DNA of 64,000 nucleotides from the NCBI GenBank assembly GCA_027487775.1, contig JAIYCY010000005.1:1-64000 (forward strand), given 5' to 3'. The stretch is from Planctomycetaceae bacterium (GTDB taxonomy: Bacteria > Planctomycetota > Phycisphaerae > Tepidisphaerales > Tepidisphaeraceae). Under the pieces are notes generated by a model that did no database searches, had not been told where the DNA came from, and saw nothing but the letters and a program-made list of their open reading frames with translations. Below, in pieces: positions 1 through 6,123 of the stretch (the stretch's first letter is position 1; each line of letters starts with the position of its first letter). The position numbers and the translations under genes are program-made.

Positions 1-138
1 TTAATACCTGTCGTAAGAGACTTAATACCTGTCGTAAGAGACTTAATACCTGTCGTAAGGGATTTAATACCTGTCGTAAGAGACTTAATACCTGTCGTAA
101 GGGACTTAATACCTGTCGTAAGGGACTTAATACCTGTC
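1..138. repeat. 21-bp tandem array at the window edge
   Basis: Six adjacent 21-base copies begin with ttaatacctgtcgtaag; a seventh breaks off after ttaatacctgtc at 138. Copies differ at one or two positions (agagac, gggac, ggat endings). The array probably continues beyond the left edge. On the minus strand one frame ends every unit with a TAA stop (S-Y-D-R-Y-stop), so it may derive from the duplicated 3' end of a gene. No spacers are present, so it is not a CRISPR array. Confidence 0.9.
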
Positions 139-179
139 CGGAAAAGTCCGGGAATATTTGGGCCGCCCGCGATCGCGGG
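138..179. repeat. Two palindromes next to the 21-bp array
   Basis: Positions 138-151 form a small hairpin (CCGGA, loop AAAG, TCCGG). Positions 166-179 are a perfect 14-base palindrome, cccgcgatcgcggg. They sit directly where the last 21-bp unit decays, as expected for a REP-like composite, but no transposase of the REP-associated type is visible in the window. Confidence 0.6.
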
Positions 180-200
180 AATCGCTGTTTTTATCGGAGC

Positions 201-388
201 GGGGGAAGAACGGGGTTTGGGGGATAGGGTGTGGGGGATGGGGAAGAAATGCGCAGAGAGCCTTCCGACACCCCTTCGTCTTCTTCCCATTGCCCTTGGT
301 CTTCTTCCCATACCCCATCCCCAACACCCTAAACCCTTCCCGCGTCTTCCCATACCCCATCCCCAACACCCTATACCCCAATCCCACC
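201..388. repeat. G-rich/C-rich palindromic repeat, copy A (no gene inside)
   Basis: A G-rich arm (about 212-243) leads into the word ggggaagaaatgcgc at 240-254. Two C-rich arms follow (about 302-336 and 348-387), each close to the reverse complement of the G arm. The same central word and arm order recur in copy B at 1376-1535. The transcript could fold into a long GC-rich hairpin. This copy lacks the four-helix-bundle gene found next to copy B. Confidence 0.8.
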
Positions 389-443
389 CCCATACTCGGA
401 TCACTCGCCAAAGCCGGGCGGGGAAATCGACGATGACCTTGCT

Positions 444-2774
444 ATGGACATCATCGATACAGACGGCAAAGTCGTGCGGGCGGGCGATCGGGCGGGGGGA
501 GTATGGGGTGTGGGGGATGGGGGTCGGGGTGTGGGAGATGGGGATTCGGGTTTGGGGGATGCGGGGGCGGGAGTTGGAAGCGTGATGGAGTTGCGGGAAC
601 GCCTGCGGCGACACGCGCCGATCCAGGCACGCGTGGCGATCCGGATCAGACCGGCCACGCTCGACGACATCCCGGCCATCGATCGAATGCAGAAGGCAGA
701 AAGCGCGTCGCTGGGGTTCCTGCCGCGAATGGCGCTCGTAGGGAAAGTGAAACTCGGACAAGTGCTGGTGGCGGAGAGGACGTGGGGTGTGGGGGATGGG
801 GGATTGGGTGTGGGGTGCGGACGGGGGATTGGGGATGGGGGATTGGGTGTGGGGGGTGGACGGGGGATCGGGGATGGGGGATTGGGTGTGGGGGGAGTTG
901 ACTTGGATGGGGATGGTGTTCGAGACTTTTCTGGAGGAGATGCTTATGGCACTGCGAAGCTATCGGGATCTGGAGGTGTGGGAAGTGTCGATGCAGCTTG
1001 TGGAGGCGGTCTATCGGATGGTGGAGCAGCTGCCGGAGTCGGAGAAGTTCGGGCTGATGTCGCAGCTTCGACGGGCGTCGGTGTCGGTGCCAGCCAACAT
1101 CGCGGAGGGATACGGACGGGCACATCGGGCGGAGTATCTGCAGCATCTATCGATCGCCCGGGGATCACTGTTGGAAGTAGAGACGCTGCTCACGTTGTGT
1201 GTCCGCCTGAACATGATCGACCGGGACGCGATGTTGCCGGTCTGGGAACTGGCCCAGTCGGTGGGGAAACTCTTGGCCGGTCTGCAAAAGTCGCTCAGAA
1301 AGTAAGTGGATCGGATGTTGCAGCGAGGCGTGGACGGGTCGTGGAGGGAGAGTTGGGTGTGGGGGGAGAGTGGGGTGTGGGGGATGGACGGGGGATGGGG
1401 GATGGGGTTTGGGGGGTGGGGGAAGAAATGCGCGGTAGTTCGTCCCAAACCCCTTCCTCTTCTTCCCATACCCCATCCCCTACACCCCAAACCCCTTGTT
1501 CGTCTTCCCATACCCCATCCCCAACACCCCAAACCCCGATCATCGTGGGGTATCTCATCGCGGCGGATCGATACTTCAAGCGGGATGAAGTGGGGTATAT
1601 CACGCAGATGAATGTTTTGCCGGAGTATAGGAGGACGCTGGTGGCGGGTCAGTTGTTGCAGGCGCAGTTTGATCGGAGTGCGTATGGGTGCAAGTTGTAT
1701 AGTTGCTGGTGTGCGCAGGATCTGAGTGCAAACCTGTTTTGGGAAAGTATGGGATTCGTGCCGATCGCGTTCCGGAACGGTGCGGACGGGAAGGTGAAGG
1801 GGAAGGGAAAAAATAAGAAGCGCGAGCCGAGGGTGCATATCTTTTGGCAGAAGCGGATCCGGCCGGGCGATGATGGGGATGTGACGAAGGGCGGAACGCC
1901 GTGGTGGTATCCGAGCACGACGGCGGGTGGACAGATGCGGGCGGACCGTTTGGTGTTTCCGATCATGCCCGACCCGTTGAACCCGGGCGCGGGCGTGCGT
2001 TGGCAGGACGTGCGGCCGATGGAGATGCAAGACGTGCTCGAAGATGTCGAGGAGACGAACGCGCTCGACGAAGAACATGAGGAGACGTTTTCTTCGGGCG
2101 ATGAGAACGCTGCGCGGGGAGAGAACGCTGCGCGCGTGGAGAAGTCTGCGCGCGATGAGGAATCTGCGCGTGGTGAGAAGTCTGCGCGCGTGGAGAAGGT
2201 TGTGAAGGGTGAGAAGGGTGAGAAGGGTGTTGTGGTGCATCCGGCGGGTGGATTTTCGGCGGCGACGATCGAGAGGCTGCGTCGATTGCATGAGCTGGGT
2301 CGGGCGGATGTGAAGCTAGCGCGGCAGGAGAATCTGAGGCGAGCGCGGGAGAGCGGAGGATTGCCGGGCTGGGGCCTGGGTGCGCGGGATGCGAAGGAAG
2401 CGAAGAAAGCGCAGAAAGCGCAGGAAGCGAAGGATGTGAAGGAGGCGAAGAAGAAGAAGCGTGAGGTCGAAGCGAGGGCGGAGAGGAACAAGGCGGAGGC
2501 GCGCGTGGGGGATGGGGCGGTGGAGGGTGGGCGTGTGGGAGATGGTTTGGGGCGTGTGTTGGAGAAGAAGAAGAGGCGTGTGGATGGGCGGTGGGTGGAG
2601 CTTGCGCGGGAGTTGCGGGATCAGTGGGCGGAGCGTGTGAGGCAGGGGATCGGCGAGGGTGAGGTGGTGCACGATGTGAGGCGGGTGACGGAGACGGGAT
2701 TGAGTGAGGGCGCGCGATCGCTGGGTCAGATGGCGGCGGGCGCGGGCCTGGATGTGCGACAGTTGGCGGCGTGA
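444..2774 (+). CDS. GNAT-family N-acetyltransferase-like ORF interrupted by in-frame repeats
   Basis: The 776-residue frame contains two halves of a GNAT fold. Residues about 48-113 hold the N-terminal part (VAIRIRPATLDDIPAIDRMQ). Residues about 366-460 hold the part with GYITQMNVLPEYRR and the aromatic FWESMGF that usually ends the domain. Between them lie about 250 residues encoded by repeat DNA and by the antiphase reading of the S23 gene, giving Gly-rich nonsense-like peptide. A smaller G-rich insert (residues about 19-44) precedes Met48 (position 585), which is an alternative start after ggaag. The C-terminus is low-complexity: 18-bp repeats at residues about 554-595, then Lys/Ala-rich sequence. 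The uninterrupted ancestor was probably an acetyltransferase. Whether this version folds, or is a pseudogene kept open by high GC, cannot be told from the sequence. Confidence 0.6.
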   Translation: MDIIDTDGKVVRAGDRAGGVWGVGDGGRGVGDGDSGLGDAGAGVGSVMELRERLRRHAPIQARVAIRIRPATLDDIPAIDRMQKAESASLGFLPRMALVGKVKLGQVLVAERTWGVGDGGLGVGCGRGIGDGGLGVGGGRGIGDGGLGVGGVDLDGDGVRDFSGGDAYGTAKLSGSGGVGSVDAACGGGLSDGGAAAGVGEVRADVAASTGVGVGASQHRGGIRTGTSGGVSAASIDRPGITVGSRDAAHVVCPPEHDRPGRDVAGLGTGPVGGETLGRSAKVAQKVSGSDVAARRGRVVEGELGVGGEWGVGDGRGMGDGVWGVGEEMRGSSSQTPSSSSHTPSPTPQTPCSSSHTPSPTPQTPIIVGYLIAADRYFKRDEVGYITQMNVLPEYRRTLVAGQLLQAQFDRSAYGCKLYSCWCAQDLSANLFWESMGFVPIAFRNGADGKVKGKGKNKKREPRVHIFWQKRIRPGDDGDVTKGGTPWWYPSTTAGGQMRADRLVFPIMPDPLNPGAGVRWQDVRPMEMQDVLEDVEETNALDEEHEETFSSGDENAARGENAARVEKSARDEESARGEKSARVEKVVKGEKGEKGVVVHPAGGFSAATIERLRRLHELGRADVKLARQENLRRARESGGLPGWGLGARDAKEAKKAQKAQEAKDVKEAKKKKREVEARAERNKAEARVGDGAVEGGRVGDGLGRVLEKKKRRVDGRWVELARELRDQWAERVRQGIGEGEVVHDVRRVTETGLSEGARSLGQMAAGAGLDVRQLAA
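498..572. repeat. G-rich repeat block inside the GNAT frame
   Basis: Runs of the words tggggtgtgggggatggg and relatives, read in the GNAT frame as repeating V-G-D-G. It has the same base strand and words as the G arms at 212-243 and 784-898 but no C-rich partner directly downstream. It pairs best with the C-rich arms of copy A, so 388-497 lies between complementary arms. Confidence 0.75.
787..898. repeat. 39-bp tandem repeat, about three copies
   Basis: The word attgggtgtgg recurs at 803, 842 and 881, an exact period of 39 bases (13 codons). In the GNAT frame it encodes G-L-G-V-G-x-G-R-G-I-G-D-G. It forms the left arm of the S23-carrying block. Confidence 0.85.
946..1305 (+). CDS. Four-helix-bundle protein (S23 / 23S rRNA intervening-sequence protein family)
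   Basis: The 119-residue protein begins MALRSYRDLEVWEVSMQ and carries the family hallmarks YRDLEVW, the LRRASVSVPANIAEG segment and a final helix after ARGSLLEVETLL. Length is typical of the family. These proteins were named from intervening sequences in 23S rRNA genes, form small helical bundles, and are homologous to the Avd accessory protein of diversity-generating retroelements; their biochemical role is unsettled. ATG 946 is chosen because ggagg at 933-937 is well spaced; ATG 940 is too close and the upstream frame is only G-rich repeat. The gene lies inside the GNAT frame, shifted by one base, and between complementary repeat arms. No reverse transcriptase or rRNA is nearby, so neither the DGR nor the rRNA setting applies. 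Confidence 0.9.
   Translation: MALRSYRDLEVWEVSMQLVEAVYRMVEQLPESEKFGLMSQLRRASVSVPANIAEGYGRAHRAEYLQHLSIARGSLLEVETLLTLCVRLNMIDRDAMLPVWELAQSVGKLLAGLQKSLRK
1376..1535. repeat. G-rich/C-rich palindromic repeat, copy B
   Basis: A G-rich arm (about 1376-1420) reaches the word ggggaagaaatgcgc at 1419-1433, identical to copy A at 240-254. Two C-rich arms follow (about 1458-1495 and 1501-1535). Arm order, central word and the tcttcttcccataccccat start of the C arms match copy A, so both are members of one dispersed family. It lies directly downstream of the four-helix-bundle gene. Confidence 0.85.
2103..2228. repeat. 18-bp in-frame tandem repeat in the GNAT-like ORF
   Basis: About seven diverging 18-base units encode six-residue repeats (ENAARG, ENAARV, EKSARD, EESARG, EKSARV, EKVVKG, EKGEKG). 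The units keep the reading frame and produce a highly charged, probably helical or disordered tail. Confidence 0.8.
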
Positions 2775-2826
2775 GGGGCGGGGGGGGGGACGGGGGATGG
2801 GGCGTGGGGTGTGGGGGATGAGGGAT
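2769..2826. repeat. G-rich repeat block after the GNAT-like ORF
   Basis: Same words as the G arms at 212-243 and 784-898 (ggggcgtggggtgtggggga), starting just after the TGA of the GNAT-like ORF. It leads directly into a different simple repeat. Confidence 0.7.
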
Positions 2827-2829
2827 GGG

Positions 2830-2883
2830 GAATGAACGATGAACGATGAACGATGAATGATGAACGATGAATGATGAACGATG
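2830..2883. repeat. 7-bp tandem array (aacgatg/aatgatg)
   Basis: About seven copies of a 7-base unit, aacgatg or aatgatg. Because 7 is not a multiple of 3, the unit reads as a 21-base, 7-residue period in any frame; the minus strand reads as repeated S-F-I-V-H-H-S. There is no gene here. Confidence 0.9.
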
Positions 2884-2923
2884 GGGTGTTGGGTGCGTGG
2901 GAGGCCGTTGTCTAGGAGCAGTT

Positions 2924-3154
2924 TCAGGGGAGCTCCGCGAGTTCGGCGGTTCGGTCGGGCAGTTGGGCCTGGGCGTATTGCAGGACCTCTTGCACATTGG
3001 TGTCGTTGAGTTCGGGAAACTCACGATAAAGTTCTGTGCGATCGGGATAGGTCGCGAGCAGCGAAAGGACACGGCGAACGGTCAGACGTGTGCCGACGAG
3101 ACAGGGTTGGCCGTTGAGCTTGGCGGGGTTGGATTCGATATGTTCGAAGGCCAT
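2924..3154 (-). CDS. DUF433 family protein (antitoxin-like), orphan
   Basis: A 76-residue protein beginning MAFEHIESNPAKLNGQPCLV matches the DUF433 pattern: an N-terminal strand, GxPCLxGTRLTVxxVL, then YPDRTELYREFPELNDTNVQEVLQYA as a helix-turn-helix-like end. DUF433 proteins usually act as antitoxin or DNA-binding partners of a PIN-like DUF5615 protein encoded immediately downstream. Here the downstream side (below 2924) is only repeat DNA and no partner ORF is visible, so it is an orphan or the remnant of a pair. The start ATG at 3154 fits the family's usual N-terminus. Confidence 0.8.
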   Translation of the reverse strand: MAFEHIESNPAKLNGQPCLVGTRLTVRRVLSLLATYPDRTELYREFPELNDTNVQEVLQYAQAQLPDRTAELAELP

Positions 3155-3194
3155 GCCGTGAGTTTACTGCGTGTTGATCGAACGTGAAACACGA

Positions 3195-3240
3195 GAGAGG
3201 GGAATGAGGGATGGGCGATGAGGGATGGGGTGGAAGGGGC
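3195..3240. repeat. Short G-rich repeat upstream of tRNA-Arg
   Basis: The words gaatgagggatggg and gatgagggatgggg occur in tandem, related to the G-rich blocks further left. The block overlaps the place where a -35 element for the tRNA promoter would lie. Confidence 0.55.
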
Positions 3241-3258
3241 GGGGTTATGCGATATGAT
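3230..3258 (+). promoter_or_regulatory. Candidate promoter for tRNA-Arg and the following gene
   Basis: A good -10 hexamer TATGAT lies at 3253-3258, 25 bases before the tRNA 5' end. The matching -35 position (about 3230-3236) holds only a weak gtggaag within G-rich repeat. The prediction rests mostly on the -10 and its position. Confidence 0.4.
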
Positions 3259-3283
3259 GAGGGGCTCAGGCGAAGGCTTGTGG

Positions 3284-3357
3284 GTCCTCGTAGCTCAGTT
3301 GGATAGAGCATCGGTTTTCTAAACCGACGGTCGCAGGTTCGAGTCCTGCCGGGGACG
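3284..3357 (+). tRNA. tRNA-Arg (anticodon UCU)
   Basis: A full cloverleaf can be drawn. The acceptor stem is GTCCTCG with CGGGGAC (one T-G pair). The D arm is gctc/gagc. The anticodon stem is TCGGT/ACCGA around the loop TTTCTAA, anticodon TCT. The T arm is gcagg-ttcgagt-cctgc, followed by discriminator G at 3357. The CCA end is not encoded. The gene is followed after only three bases (ctt) by the ATG of the metallo-hydrolase gene, so tRNA and mRNA must share a transcript. Confidence 0.97.
3351..3354 (+). promoter_or_regulatory. Shine-Dalgarno-like GGGG inside the tRNA acceptor stem
   Basis: The only purine-rich stretch at a workable distance from ATG 3361 is ggggac at 3351-3356, which is the 3' strand of the tRNA-Arg acceptor stem. 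Cleavage of the tRNA 3' end after 3357 would remove it and leave an mRNA with a 3-base leader. Confidence 0.4.
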
Positions 3358-3360
3358 CTT

Positions 3361-4761
3361 ATGCTGATTCGATTTCTTGGAGCGGCGAGGACTGTCACCG
3401 GATCGAGCCATTTGGTTACGGTCAATGGGACGACATTGATGCTGGATTGTGGCTTGTTTCAGGGGCGACGCGACGAGGCGCGGCGACTGAATGAGTCGAC
3501 GTGTCGTGGGGATGTGTGCGACAAGATCGATGCGATCATCTTGAGTCACGGGCATCTGGATCATTGTGGGCGGTTGCCGATGGTGTCGAAGCTGGCGGGG
3601 TATCGCGGGCCGATCTATTGCACACCGGGGACGGCGGATGTGGCGCGGGTGGTGCTGGAAGACTCGGCGGAGATTCAGGTGGAGAACACGGATTACATGA
3701 ATCGACGATCGCGTGGGATGGATCAGGCGGAGATCACGCCCTTGTATACGCCTGAGGATGCGAAGGTGACGTCGAAGCTGTTTCGGACGATGAAGCTGGG
3801 GCATCGGTTTACGGTGGGAGAGATTGGCGTGACGCTGTTGGAGGCGGGGCACATTCTGGGCAGCAGTTATGTGTGGCTGGATTTTGTGGAGGGTGGGGAG
3901 AAGCGGAACGTGTTGTTTACGGCGGACGTGGGGCGATTCAACACGCCGATCATTCGTGATCCGGTGGTTCCCGATCGTTTGGCGGATGTCGTCATCACCG
4001 AGAGCACCTACGGCGGGCGGAGGCACGATCCGACGGTGAACATCGAGCCTGCGTTTCTGGAATTGCTGAGGGACGTGATCGCGCGGAAGGGGCGATTGAT
4101 CATTCCGAGCTTTGCGGTGGGTCGGACGCAGACGATGTTGTGGTATATCGAGAAGTTTATTCTGGAGGGGCAGATTCCTGCGATACCGGTGTTTGTGGAT
4201 AGTCCGATGGGCGTGGAGCTGACGCACATTTATGACAACCATCGCGACGCGTATGACACGGACGCGGCGTCGCTGGTGGGGCAGGCGAACATCCTGAAGG
4301 CGAACAACGTGCGGCTGGCGAAGACGAGCCAGCAGAGCCGTGAGATCAACAGCCAGGCCGGGCCTTGCGTGATCATTGCGTCGAGTCCGACGTGTGAGTT
4401 TGGTCGAGTGCTGCATCATCTGACCAAGAGTCTGGAGAAGGAGAAGGACACGGTGCTGTTCGTGGGATGGACCCCGCCGAACACGCTGGGTCGACGGCTG
4501 CAGGATGGGGCGGATCGGGTGAGGATTTTTGATCGGTTTTATGAGGTGAGGGCGAAGGTGACGACGCTGCCGGGGATGAGCGGACATGCGGACGCGGAGG
4601 AGATGCTGCGCTTCCTGAAGCCGGCGACGAGCGAGCGGACCAAGACGTTTGTGGTGCACGGCGAGCCGGATCAGTCGGAGATTTTTGCCGAGCGCGTGGT
4701 GAAGGAATTGGGCGCGGAGATTGCGAGCGTTCCTGCGATCGATTCGAGCGTGATTGTGTGA
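3361..4761 (+). CDS. Beta-CASP metallo-beta-lactamase-fold hydrolase (RNA-specificity type)
   Basis: The 466-residue protein starts MLIRFLGAARTVTGSSH, the typical start of this family, so ATG 3361 is secure even though it lies 3 bases after a tRNA. The zinc-binding motif is SHGHLDH (about residues 61-67), with further ligands in EAGHILGSS and TADVGR. A beta-CASP insert follows (SFAVGRTQTMLWY, FVDSPMG), then the C-terminal RNA-metabolising segment with PGMSGHADAEEM and VVHGEP. Relatives are CPSF73/RNase J-like nucleases acting on RNA in the cytoplasm. The exact substrate is not predictable. It is probably co-transcribed with tRNA-Arg. No terminator is seen before the convergent lpxK. Confidence 0.9.
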   Translation: MLIRFLGAARTVTGSSHLVTVNGTTLMLDCGLFQGRRDEARRLNESTCRGDVCDKIDAIILSHGHLDHCGRLPMVSKLAGYRGPIYCTPGTADVARVVLEDSAEIQVENTDYMNRRSRGMDQAEITPLYTPEDAKVTSKLFRTMKLGHRFTVGEIGVTLLEAGHILGSSYVWLDFVEGGEKRNVLFTADVGRFNTPIIRDPVVPDRLADVVITESTYGGRRHDPTVNIEPAFLELLRDVIARKGRLIIPSFAVGRTQTMLWYIEKFILEGQIPAIPVFVDSPMGVELTHIYDNHRDAYDTDAASLVGQANILKANNVRLAKTSQQSREINSQAGPCVIIASSPTCEFGRVLHHLTKSLEKEKDTVLFVGWTPPNTLGRRLQDGADRVRIFDRFYEVRAKVTTLPGMSGHADAEEMLRFLKPATSERTKTFVVHGEPDQSEIFAERVVKELGAEIASVPAIDSSVIV

Positions 4762-4989
4762 AGGGTGAACCACGTGGGACATGAAGAGCACGAAGTCAAT
4801 CGTGCATGCGTGGTGATCCGGAACGAATCGCAGGCGGAGTCGTCTTGCGTGGGACCGGAGGCTGAGTCTGCAAGTTGCGCGGGACCTCGGGTTGCGTGGG
4901 AACGGGCAGGGGCATCGACAATCGTTGGCCATGCAACTCGGCATGGGTCATTCGGCTCGATGGGCTTTGATGGGCTTTGATGGGCTTGG
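4762..4989. other. Convergent intergenic region with a 10-bp repeat
   Basis: Separates the metallo-hydrolase and lpxK stop codons. It holds diffuse repeats of gcgtgggac-like words (4790-4900) and three perfect or near-perfect copies of gatgggcttt at 4959-4988. No clear hairpin-plus-T terminator and no convincing gene. Confidence 0.6.
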
Positions 4990-6057
4990 CTATCGAATCG
5001 AGCTGGTCACCAACTCGAGCAGACGTGACTCGTGACCGCCGGCAAAGGCGAGCCCGAGCTCGGCGATCCAGATGTCGTCGGCGTTGAGTTTGGCGGCGTC
5101 TTTGGATGTGGTCATGATGCGCTCGGCACCCGCACGCTCGGCCTGCTTTCTGATTTGCTTGAGGTCATCGTCGTTGTAGGCGTTATGGTCGGCAAACGCG
5201 TGCGTGCCGACGATCCTGGCCCTGGCGCGACGGAGCGATTCGAAGAACGCTTCGGGGTTTCCGACGCCGCAAAATGCAAACACACGTTTGCCCGCGAGCA
5301 TCTCGATCGACTCTCTCGCGGTGGGCCGATCGGTTCCCTTCACGACCACATCGATCACGTGACTGCATCGAAAAGTCGGCGCAGCGCTGTGGACGCGAAG
5401 AACCCCTTCGATCCGCTCGAGTTCATCGCTTTCGACCAGATCGACCCTGGTGAGCAGGATCGCGTCCGCGCGGTTGAGAGACGCGAGCGGTTCGCGAAGC
5501 TGACCACGGGGAAGGAGCCGGTCGAAGCCGAACGGACGTGTCGCGTCGATGAGGACGAGATCGAAATCGCGCGCGAGGCGTCGATGCTGGAATCCGTCAT
5601 CGAGGATGAAGAGGCTGGTCATCGCGCGCGAACCGATCGTCTGTTCTGCGGCCGCGACACGATCGGGGTTGACGATCACGGGGACGGCCGGGTCGGATGT
5701 GGATGGATCGAGCGGGGCGAGTGCCCGCCTCAGGAGTTCGGCTTCGTCGCTGGCCCCGTCTTTTCCACGATACCCTCGCATGAGAATCACCGGACGCCTG
5801 CCCGCTGCGTAAAGACGCCGGGCCAGCCATGCGACAACCGGTGTTTTGCCTGTTCCGCCTGTTGTGATGTTGCCGACGCTGACCACCGGCCTGCCCGCGC
5901 GGATGACGCCCGAGTTCCGATCAAAACTGCGATTTCTTCTGGAGACGCCGAGGCGATAAGCCGGCTCGACGCTCGCGGTCAATGCACGCAAGAGCCTCGC
6001 CGTGACGTCTTTCGCCCGGCCGCTGTGGATCGCGTCCATCCGCTCTGGTGACATCAC
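4990..6057 (-). CDS. lpxK: Tetraacyldisaccharide 4'-kinase (LpxK)
   Basis: LpxK phosphorylates the 4' position of the lipid A disaccharide at the inner membrane. The 355-residue protein has the family's N-terminal approach (YRLGVSRRN), the P-loop-like VGNITTGGTGKTPV (about residues 60-73) and LMRGYRGKDG. It also has the FILDDGFQHRRLARDFDLVLID segment with the DDGFQH signature, followed by LLPRGQLREPL. Length is typical. It is divergent from an LpxL-type acyltransferase 66 bases away, so two lipid A genes share one intergenic region; this supports an LPS-bearing outer membrane. Confidence 0.95.
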   Translation of the reverse strand: MMSPERMDAIHSGRAKDVTARLLRALTASVEPAYRLGVSRRNRSFDRNSGVIRAGRPVVSVGNITTGGTGKTPVVAWLARRLYAAGRRPVILMRGYRGKDGASDEAELLRRALAPLDPSTSDPAVPVIVNPDRVAAAEQTIGSRAMTSLFILDDGFQHRRLARDFDLVLIDATRPFGFDRLLPRGQLREPLASLNRADAILLTRVDLVESDELERIEGVLRVHSAAPTFRCSHVIDVVVKGTDRPTARESIEMLAGKRVFAFCGVGNPEAFFESLRRARARIVGTHAFADHNAYNDDDLKQIRKQAERAGAERIMTTSKDAAKLNADDIWIAELGLAFAGGHESRLLELVTSSIR

Positions 6058-6123
6058 CTCACCTTAACCCGGCCCGCCCGGCCGACCAATGCCTCTTCGT
6101 GTTCCACGCGGCATCCCGCGTTC

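Larger units (their letters stand above)
783..1535 (+). mobile_element. Putative S23-carrying insertion bounded by complementary G-rich and C-rich arms
   Basis: The left end at 784-801 (ggggtgtgggggatgggg) and the right end at 1513-1530 (ccccatccccaacacccc) are inverted repeats matching at 17 of 18 positions. Between them are a 39-bp tandem array, a complete four-helix-bundle gene and palindrome copy B. The flanks are the two halves of a GNAT domain, so the block looks inserted, and its length keeps the GNAT frame open. No transposase or recombinase is encoded, and target-site duplications are not evident, partly because the borders are low-complexity. The mobile interpretation is inference; the arms, gene and split domain are visible. 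Confidence 0.45.

Noticed and set aside
1..138. CRISPR array
   Set aside because: Units are directly adjacent with no spacers, and no cas genes are nearby.
946..1305. Diversity-generating retroelement (S23 is homologous to Avd)
   Set aside because: No reverse transcriptase, template repeat or variable repeat is visible in the window.
783..1535. rRNA intervening sequence carrying S23
   Set aside because: The flanks code for an acetyltransferase, not 23S rRNA.
783..1535. Intein or self-splicing intron
   Set aside because: No Hint-domain or homing-endonuclease motifs, no group I or II core elements recognised.
1011..2291. 426-residue open frame on the minus strand through the GNAT region
   Set aside because: Composition follows the repeats (Arg/His/Pro-rich) and it runs antisense to both the S23 gene and the GNAT halves.
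3319..4944. 541-residue open frame on the minus strand
   Set aside because: Antisense to the metallo-hydrolase and overlapping the tRNA; very His/Arg-rich and unlike known proteins.
4765..4980. Small ORF after the metallo-hydrolase
   Set aside because: No ribosome site, no family resemblance, and its sequence is shaped by local short repeats.
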